Origin: Hermatobates lingyangjiaoensis
Lineage: Eukaryota; Arthropoda; Insecta; Hemiptera; Hermatobatidae
DNA length: 64,000 bases
Assembly: GCA_026182355.1 (NCBI GenBank)
Contig: JAPFBL010000254.1
Location: forward strand, 5,205,001-5,269,000
Direction of reading: 5' to 3'
Part shown: piece by piece, positions 57,401 to 64,000 of the stretch
How positions within the stretch are numbered: position 1 is the stretch's first letter
Layout: every line of letters starts with the position of its first letter
Made by a program: the position numbers and the translations under genes
The notes under the pieces: model-generated
Seen by the model: only the letters and a program-made list of their open reading frames with translations
The model's database searches: none
Told to the model about the DNA's origin: nothing

Positions 57401-60400
57401 AAGCCAAGTGAAAATTTGCTTATACGAAATAATTTCCTACAAGAGAGCATGGCTTTTGCTCCAATAGCCCGTGGATCTCTTACATAGATTATCTGACCTC
57501 CTTCTACATTTAATACTTAAGACAAATTTTCCCATTTAGAACTTGAAAATATGTTTCGTATTTTAAAAACATTACCAAGTTTTTGTTTGAAATGTCAAAA
57601 AATGTAAGAAAAAAAATGTCGCTTTCAGATAATTTTTAATTTAAGCTGTAGGATAATTTCAATTATTTTTAAAAAAAATTTTTTAATTCTAAATAATGTT
57701 CTATATTTTTGGTCTTTTATCAAATTATTATATTGGGAATTTCATGGCATGCTAGAGTTTTTTAAAAACTCACTTTTCTTTCCCTTTGTCAAAAATCATA
57801 AAAAACCAATTTACTCTGAGGGGATGTTATATTTTCTCTACTCTGTTATAAGTTTGCTGTAAATGTATATTGAGAAAAAATATATTGGTAATTAGCCACC
57901 TTTGCGTTCTTAAATCAAGTTCAAAGCCGACTTTTCTGTATAATTTTAAACTTAAAAGCTAGTAGCTTAAAATTTTTAAAAATTATGGTATAAACTATTA
58001 GACTAGAATAGTGAAAAAACTGGAAATTAGACAAAAACATAGGAACTCTTCTATAGGACGAAAAAGTTCATTCCAAAAACTTCAATATTACCCAATAATA
58101 ATGTTATTCATAAACGTAAAAAAATCAGCATCTGATATTAAGCTTTGTACCATTGGGCAACATATAGATTGATTAGAACAATTTGTTAGACAAACCCATC
58201 ATACTATTAAAAGAATCAGAGATTATTTCCTTTCATATGCTCTATTGTCGTTGACATTTTACAACAAGTAAACATTACAACCTCTAAAATTATATTATGT
58301 TTAATATAATTAAATAATATAATTATATTGTTTAATATAATTCGGTGAATTCACTGAAAAAATTTCTAAGTGAATGTAAACAATGTAAAAGAATATAAAA
58401 AATTCGACAGTATAGCAGGTGATCCCTTAGTTTAGAATAAACAAACAGTTTTTATAGCGTTATTGCTCTTTCCCGTAATTGAAACTTCATGATTTTTTTT
58501 TTATGAATTGCTAATTTTTTGTTCCATTTTTGGTCAAATTTTAATTATTTTTTAATGAGCCGTTTAGCGTCGAAAAAACATTTTCTGAAAACAGAAATCG
58601 TACTTTAACACCCTTTTAGCGAATGTAATTTTGAAAAAAAAATATCTCAACTCATTCTCCACATAATGTTCTATTTTTAGGCATAGTTTCATTTTGATCC
58701 GTCAAACAGTATGGCTTGTATCGTTTTCACAAGGTTTGAGATTGAAGTATAAGTCAAAATTTTTACACTTTATTGAATAAAAATATTTCCTTTGTTTTAA
58801 AATTCTGAATATATTTTTCGTTTATTCCATTTGTAACCACAAAGATAATACCTAAATTTCAAAACTCTAGAGTTAGCACTTTAAAAGAAAAAATGTTTTC
58901 TAAAAACAGGTTTTTAGCAAAAAAGTGACTTTCCCGTCATGCATAATTCTTCCCAAACAATAGGGATCATCTACACTATGGGGCCTATTCGTGTGTAAAA
59001 TATCCACTTGATCCATCAAAGATATGCACCCACAAACACACAGACATCATCGAAAAAACTTCATAAAACGACTTTTGGGACCTCAAAACATATAATTCCG
59101 TCAAAATCTGGAGATCGAATTTTTTCACGAGCACTGTACTTTACTGATAGTAAAGTAAAAATTAAAAAACAGAAAAATTTTAAATTTGAAAGGCCTCAGA
59201 GCATATTTTCTGTGTTTTTATTTTTCCTTGTGGCTTTTACTTTTATATACGAGGTGTGTAAATAAAGTAGTGAGACTGGCAACGTCGCTTTCGATCTGGC
59301 AACGCTGGAGACGCGTGGCCTTGAGTAGCGTCAGGTGCACGTGTGATGCGCCTCCAGTATGAATCTGAACTCGCCACAGTCATTTGTTTGTCCGTAGCGT
59401 TGGTTTTCGTGAAATGGTTTTTTCTTGAGCGTTTTAAAAATGAGTGACCTCAAAGTTGAGCAGCGGTGTGCAATCAAATTTTGCTTCAGACTTGGACATA
59501 ATGCAACCGAAACTTTTGAAAAACTTCAGGAGGCCTATGGAGAACGTGTTTTATCAAGGGCACAGGTTTTTCGGTGGTTTAAGGAATTTTCAGAAGGAAG
59601 AGAGTCGATTGAAGATGAACCACGAAGCGGAAGGCCTTCAAGTGCAAACACCGATGAAAATGTCAACAGAGTACGGAACCTTGTGCGTTCAGATCGACGC
59701 TTGACAGTCAGAATGATCGGGGAACAGTTGAATTTGAATCACACCTCCGTTCATCACATTTTGACCAATGAATTGGAGATGAGAAAAATTTGTGCGAAAA
59801 TGGTTCCGAAAAACCTTTCCCAAGACCAAAAAGATCTCAGAAAGGGAAGGAGTCTTGACTTTTTGGGTTCAATTGAAAATGATCCCCGTTTTCTTGAACG
59901 TGTCATTACTGGTGACGAGTCATGGGTGTTTGAGTACGACCCAGAAACGAAACGTCAGAGCATGGAGTGGCACACTGCGACTTCTCCAAGGCCCAAGAAA
60001 GCACGCATGAGCAAGTCGAAAATCAAATGCATGCTGATTTGTTTTTTTGATAGCCACGGAATCGTCCACAAAGAGTTTGTGCCACAAGGCCAAACGGTTA
60101 ATCAGCACTTCTACCGTGAGGTCCTTGAAAGACTTCGAAAAAGAGTCCTTCGTGTGCGGCCAAACATCAAAGACAAGTGGGTGTTGCATCACGACAACGC
60201 GCCCTGTCACACTGCCATCTCAACGAGTTTTTGGCCAGTAAAAACATTCCTGTTGGTCCTCAGCCTCCTTATTCACCAGACTTGAGTCCTTGTGACTTTT
60301 TCCTCTTCCCGAGATTGAAAAATCACCTCAAGGGAACTCATTTCGGGACACTACAAAACATACAAACTGCTGTAACCGACCAGCTGAAGGCCATTCCAGA

Positions 60401-62968
60401 ATCCGAGTTCCAGCAATGCTACAATGATTGGAAGGACCGTCTCCAGCGCTGTGTGGCTTCCGAAGGGAACTATTTTGAAGGTGACAATATCACATTGTAA
60501 TTATATTTGAATAGAAAATTTAAAAAAAAATCAGTCTCACTACTTTATTTACACACCTCGTATATACTTAAATACTAAAACTTGAAATGTGAAATTGAAA
60601 TAGGTCCCTCAAATTAGTGTTATAAAAAAAGTAAGAATTTTTGACATTTTTAAGAAGCAATATAGTTCTCGAAACAGAACTTGGAAGAATGGCAACTTGG
60701 TCTACTTGACGCATTTGTTTGAATTAACCTAGAGATTTTTTTTATCAGAATTCAAGCAGGGGTATTTATTAAATATTAATTTTTAGACAAAATTACGAAG
60801 TGCTTTCAGTGAGTTAATTGTATATGTAAAATGTATAAAATATTTATTCTGTTAAGATGATGATAAATTTCAGGATATTATGCTTGAAGATATATGTTCT
60901 TCAGGCAGAACTTTACATCTTTCTCCCTTATGGTAACATTTTGGTTGAATAATTGTAGAATAATTATATTTGGTGACATAACTGTAGAATAATTATATAT
61001 AAATACTCAAAGAAGGGAGTAACATACAAAGTAAAGAAACACACTTACAAACTCAAATTTTCGGGTAATCCATCTTCAGGAGAAAAGACAAAGGGAGTCC
61101 AAGCACGTTGTTGACGCAATGGCAAGTAACTGACCCGGTAACCCTCTCTCTTATTACTCCTGATTGTGGTTTAAACCGTGATAGAGAGATTTAAATTTGA
61201 AATAGATAAGTGTGTCATAATTGTGAAATAGTAACGATTACGTCACAAATATATGCTTAAAAATAATGCTTATAATTGAAACGTCATGCTTATAATAGCG
61301 AGTAAATCGATTTCAAAATTTGACTATGAACGAGTTGATAATTTTTTTTACTTATAGTAAAATTGAGTGAATAAACATTGCAGATTCTTTTATTATTGAC
61401 AATTTGATATTATTATAGCACTTTGTTGAGGTTGAAAGAATGATAATAATATATAATAATAATATAATTATTTTCCAGTTGAAAGAAAGCTGTATGCTAG
61501 GGAGTATGGTTCGCTTTGTGACTTTCTAGCGGATTTGAGAACTATGCTGGAAAATTGCTACAGGTACTGGGGTCCATCTCACTATCTCTCGAGGAAAGGT
61601 CTGGTGATAGAAAAAAGAATAGAAGTAAGGATTCTATCTCTCAGCGAGTAAGTTGTTCTTATAATTACAATTTTTTAATTTGGTTTTTTTTATTGCTAAA
61701 AGTGAGGCATAAAATAATGGTCCTGGAAGTCATGTGGATAGTCGATATTTCCTATTCTCATCTTTCAAAATAAGAACTGAAAACCATCAAACTCCACCTT
61801 AACTGATTAGCTTTATTGCTTTCCTCGGTCACTGTTGACAATTTTCTTTAATTTAGTGATTAATTATTATAATTCAGTTTAATTTATCCGTTGTTTTCAT
61901 CATCTTCGTTCATATTAAATCAGTCTGGACTAATTGTTGGCAACACTGACAAATGTCTGTTGACTGACAACATCAAATAAATATAATCAGTTTGCCCTTG
62001 AATATGGAGAAATTGAAAACCGGTTGCATGGGCAGGGAAATTAGGTATGATGGTTTTATCTATTCCAGTAATGTGTCAAGTAACATTTGTAGCACTAACA
62101 GCCTTATACAGTTTTATTCTTCCTCCATAAATTGTGGTTCAATGAACCGTGAGATGTCCAATATGTACCTCTGTCTCAAATGCTCCATAATTGCAGTTTT
62201 TCAGTATGTGATCCATGGTATGGTTACATGCCATCTGAGAGAGTATTAAGGGAGGTGCATAGAGTTCGATGGATCGAAAATATGGAAGTGCGCAGTGATC
62301 ACAATCACAGTAACTGTGATTGAGGTTGAGGTTGCTCTTTATTGGTGTAAACTCAAGTTGTAGTCTCTGTGACATGCCACATTGCCTCCAACCCCTAACG
62401 GTCAACTCGTTCTCGTTGCACTGTTCCACCATTGACATGCATTTCTTACTGACCTAGTTGGTCTGAAGCCGACTTAATTTTGAAGTAAGTTTGTTATTGC
62501 ATTCTGTCTCTCATTTCGTACTCTTGATAGATTCCACGAATGGACACAGCTTCATTGGAAAAATGGAAAGTTCAAATATCTTTCGATATTTTAGTTGCCA
62601 AAGAACTAAAAATAGAAACTAAGGAATCATTCACAGCAGTTCATTTTATTTCTTCTAACTGCAAAGAGACAAACTAGCTGGATAGTTTGCACTTTAATAT
62701 CATTAGTTCCTTAACTGTCCTCATTCCTTCTTTTCGTTTTCATGAAATAAATGGTAATTCATGAGCTCCATCTTACTCAAATCGTTCATTGAAATGTGTT
62801 ACTGATTGTAAATGTTATTTTGTAGATCTATGAAAGCGAAGTGTAAAAATAGTTTTTTCCCGCCTAAAGATGATACTCAGGATGAGGATTCTGCTCTGAG
62901 TAACGATGTCAATCAGTCCTCAGACGACTCCAATGATAGGGTCAACTGCCTTCTCAACTCACACTCTA
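54191..62968 (+). CDS. AT-hook/bromodomain-like protein gene, 4 coding exons seen, 3' end outside window
   Basis: Probable nuclear chromatin protein. Coding exons: 54191-54459, 55936-56057, 61479-61647, 62826-62968, all phase-consistent (2, 1, 2, 1). The N-terminus is acidic (DDSVCPELAAVFSDGNEDRD), then Lys-rich with an AT-hook core (KKGRRGRPPKDKG, about residues 53-65). A bromodomain-like fold follows, spread over three exons: IYQAIKNTRKISPFLHKPD, LIQKPMWLNEIERKLY, FLADLRTMLENCYRYWGP. In canonical bromodomains the last motif reads NCxxYN and the final Asn holds acetyl-lysine; here it is Trp. Next comes a Ser/Asp-rich linker. Best guess is the family of uncharacterised bromodomain protein 10 (KIAA2026), from recalled similarity only. 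The first exon starts with ATG directly after the acceptor, so a non-coding exon must lie upstream. Confidence 0.85.
54473..54621. repeat. 149-base direct repeat, copy 1
   Basis: TCTTTATATTGTATTCCTTT to TTCATTGTGAAAAT, the same as 56161-56309 except one base (A/T in CCGGACnTGATTC). It lies 13 bases after the donor of the first coding exon. Confidence 0.95.
55936..56057 (+). CDS. bromodomain-like gene, exon with helix Z/ZA-loop
   Basis: 122 bases, acceptor ATTTCAG, donor GAAA|GTAAGT, phase 2 in and 1 out. It encodes NIYQAIKNTRKISPFLHKPD and MSAYFSLIQKPMWLNE, resembling the bromodomain ZA loop (PF..KPD ... I..PMWL). It was not visible as a long reading frame and is supported by splice sites, phase and motif. 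Confidence 0.88.
56161..56309. repeat. 149-base direct repeat, copy 2
   Basis: The second copy of 54473-54621, about 100 bases after the donor of the next exon. 148 of 149 bases agree, while the neighbouring sequence does not match, so this block was copied recently or converted. Confidence 0.95.
57165..59160 (-). repeat. repeat family X, full-length inverted copy
   Basis: About 2.0 kb, opposite to copy 1. Both ends carry the TTTACT(A)TAAGTAAA-type palindrome (57172-57187 and 59147-59160). It lacks the MITE present in copy 1. The mariner element begins about 90 bases to the right. Confidence 0.8.
59248..60562 (+). mobile_element. mariner element, nearly intact (TIRs, TA target site)
   Basis: Tc1/mariner DNA transposon of about 1.3 kb. 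Perfect 31-base terminal inverted repeats (59248-59278 and 60532-60562, beginning TACGAGGTGTGTAAATAAAG) are flanked by TA duplications at 59246-59247 and 60563-60564. It lies in the long intron of the bromodomain gene, immediately beside an end of an X-family repeat. The TIR identity suggests a fairly young insertion. Confidence 0.95.
59440..60500 (+). pseudogene. mariner transposase, DD34D, one frameshift
   Basis: The ATG at 59440 starts MSDLKVEQRCAIKFCFRLGH, with an N-terminal helix-turn-helix region including VLSRAQVFRWFKEFSEGR. Catalytic residues are seen in TGDESWVFEYDPE (first Asp), WVLHHDNAPCHTA (second Asp) and YSPDLSPCDFFLFPRL (third Asp, about 34 residues on). Just after CHTA, near 60219-60226, a small net deletion shifts the frame. 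The remainder (LNEFLASKNIPVGPQ to FEGDNITL) continues in another frame to the stop at 60500. Length is otherwise normal, about 350 residues. It would not make active transposase as it stands. Confidence 0.93.
61052..61082 (-). ncRNA. hammerhead-ribozyme-like motif, decayed
   Basis: CTC, core CTGAAGA, a weak stem II, GAAA, ATTT, GAG. The surrounding 61020-61215 is a degenerate relative of the 34856 palindrome. Confidence 0.35.
61335..61395 (+). repeat. repeat family X, end fragment
   Basis: ACTTATAGTAAAATTGAGTG followed by a CAGATT block matches the right terminus of the family. It lies about 80 bases before the acceptor of a bromodomain exon. Confidence 0.45.
61479..61647 (+). CDS. bromodomain-like gene, exon with helices A-C
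   Basis: 169 bases, acceptor TTTCCAG, donor CGA|GTAAGT, phase 1 in and 2 out. It encodes IERKLYAREYGSLCDFLADL, RTMLENCYRYWGPSHYLS and RKGLVIEKRIEVRILSLS. The TGG codon of YRYW replaces the canonical Asn. Confidence 0.9.
62826..62968 (+). CDS. bromodomain-like gene, Ser/Asp-rich exon
   Basis: 143 bases, acceptor TTTTGTAG, donor CTCTA|GTAAGT, phase 2 in and 1 out. It encodes ESMKAKCKNSFFPPKDD followed by an acidic, Ser-rich stretch with NDVNQSSDDSNDRVN. It is low in secondary structure and probably a linker after the bromodomain. Confidence 0.8.
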
Positions 62969-63154
62969 GTAAGTTACATTAATTTCTGTTTAAATAGCTC
63001 ATTATTATGTAAGTTTAAGGTAACAATGGTATAACCAGCTCCAAGAACACTAACATCCACCTGATTGTTATTCTACATCCAGAGCTGCCACAATACACTA
63101 ATCAAACTAATACATACACAGATTAATATTAATATAAATCGAGAATAATCTAAA

Positions 63155-63215
63155 TCAGGGATGGACAACTCGTGGCTAATGCTCCAAACTTGACTCTTCC
63201 GATGGCTTTAATTCG
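63155..63215. mobile_element. possible hAT-type element end
   Basis: CAGGGATGGACAACTCGTGG resembles the CAGGGGTGGGCAACCTGCGG start of hAT non-autonomous elements. The rest is diverged and the other end was not found. Confidence 0.45.
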
Positions 63216-64000
63216 CGTATTCCATCTTAGAGACAGGAGCACATTCATAGTACTGTAGTTTTTAGCAAACTCAGTTGTATTTAAAATTTTATAACATTTT
63301 CAACAAATGTTATTTTCTTTGTCATTAGTTAGATATATCCTTAATAATATAATTATTGGCAGTGTATTTCAGATTTTCTCTTCTAACTGATTTTTTTTTT
63401 AACATATTTTAATTTGAATATTTTACTATCCAACTTTATCTTGATAAATTTTTTTATCCAGGTTTGGTCCATCATCAAACAAGTCTCAAAGAAATTCCTT
63501 AAACCAAATTTGACACTGGGCCAAACCTCGATAAAGAAAAATAGTGCAAAACAGATCTGGTCGAGATAAAACTTTGTGTTTTATCTCATATAACTTTTAG
63601 AGATTCAGACGTGGCCTCATCTAAAAAGCTATTAACATAGAAATTTTTAAGACTTAACGATACCATTTGGTTCATTAGTATTGGACACACTGGGAGTATA
63701 GCCTGTTAAACTAATGGAATGTATTGTTAAAATACGAATTGTTATAAAACATTATGTTAAGCGCATATGTTAATACATATGTTGGAACATACATTTCCAA
63801 GTAGGTTGGTTCATGCATTTTCAGATGTTTAGTAACAAAAAACAAAAGGTCAGATATTAGTAACACAACAGCTACCTTACTTACTTACAGAAATGGTGTT
63901 AAGGGAACCAATATAAATGATAGCACGCCATTAACTTTCTGTTGATCCAAGTCAGTTTATCACGAGCTTTCGTTATGATTAGAAAAATGTCATCTTAGTT

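Noticed and set aside
59920..60210. 96-residue open frame antisense to mariner
   Set aside because: Shadow of the transposase reading frame.
1..64000. CRISPR array, bacterial operon or phage features
   Set aside because: Spliced genes, large AT-rich introns and eukaryotic transposons; no regularly spaced identical repeats with unique spacers.

Overview
The window looks like arthropod, almost certainly insect, nuclear DNA. It is AT-rich, the genes have short exons separated by introns of up to about 6 kb, two genes belong to the pickpocket (ppk) branch of the DEG/ENaC channels, and the non-coding DNA is full of old transposons: Penelope-like, mariner, pogo/Tigger-type, hAT and a Jockey-like LINE. 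The insect order cannot be fixed from this sequence. Exons were assembled by hand from splice sites, reading phase and family motifs.

Three genes can be supported. (1) A complete ppk-like gene on the minus strand, 45296 down to 21008. It has eleven exons whose lengths sum to 1644 bases, which is 547 codons plus a stop, with every phase matching. (2) A second ppk-like gene on the minus strand, starting at 15155 and running off the left edge after 705, with seven exons found. It is a tandem paralogue of gene 1: four exons have identical lengths (204, 130, 149 and 60), and a single 271-base exon corresponds exactly to the 64 + 207 pair in gene 1. (3) A gene on the plus strand with coding exons from 54191 to 62968, continuing to the right, that encodes an acidic N-terminus, an AT-hook and a bromodomain-like fold. 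Its conserved acetyl-lysine-contacting Asn is replaced by Trp.

Layout: 1-15155 is gene 2, with its 5.8-kb intron 2 filled by a repeat family here called X (several copies) and LINE debris. 15156-21007 is intergenic, with a pogo-type MITE. 21008-45296 is gene 1, whose introns hold Penelope-like fragments, long foldback repeats bordered by (TA)n, a hAT transposase remnant and another X copy. 45297-54190 is intergenic between divergent genes. It carries an inverted, decayed copy of gene 1 exon 2, a minisatellite, more foldbacks and a degenerate copy of the first bromodomain-gene exon. 54191-64000 is the bromodomain gene, whose long intron holds an inverted full-length X copy and an almost intact mariner element next to each other.

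The two channel genes would make plasma-membrane sodium or cation channel subunits, and the third gene a nuclear chromatin-associated protein. Nothing suggests that the three work in one pathway. The most interesting signals are the natural experiment in intron gain or loss between the ppk paralogues, the GC-AG intron, the Asn-to-Trp bromodomain, the hammerhead-ribozyme-like motifs scattered with the Penelope-like foldbacks, and the two-copy empty-site evidence for the pogo-type insertion.
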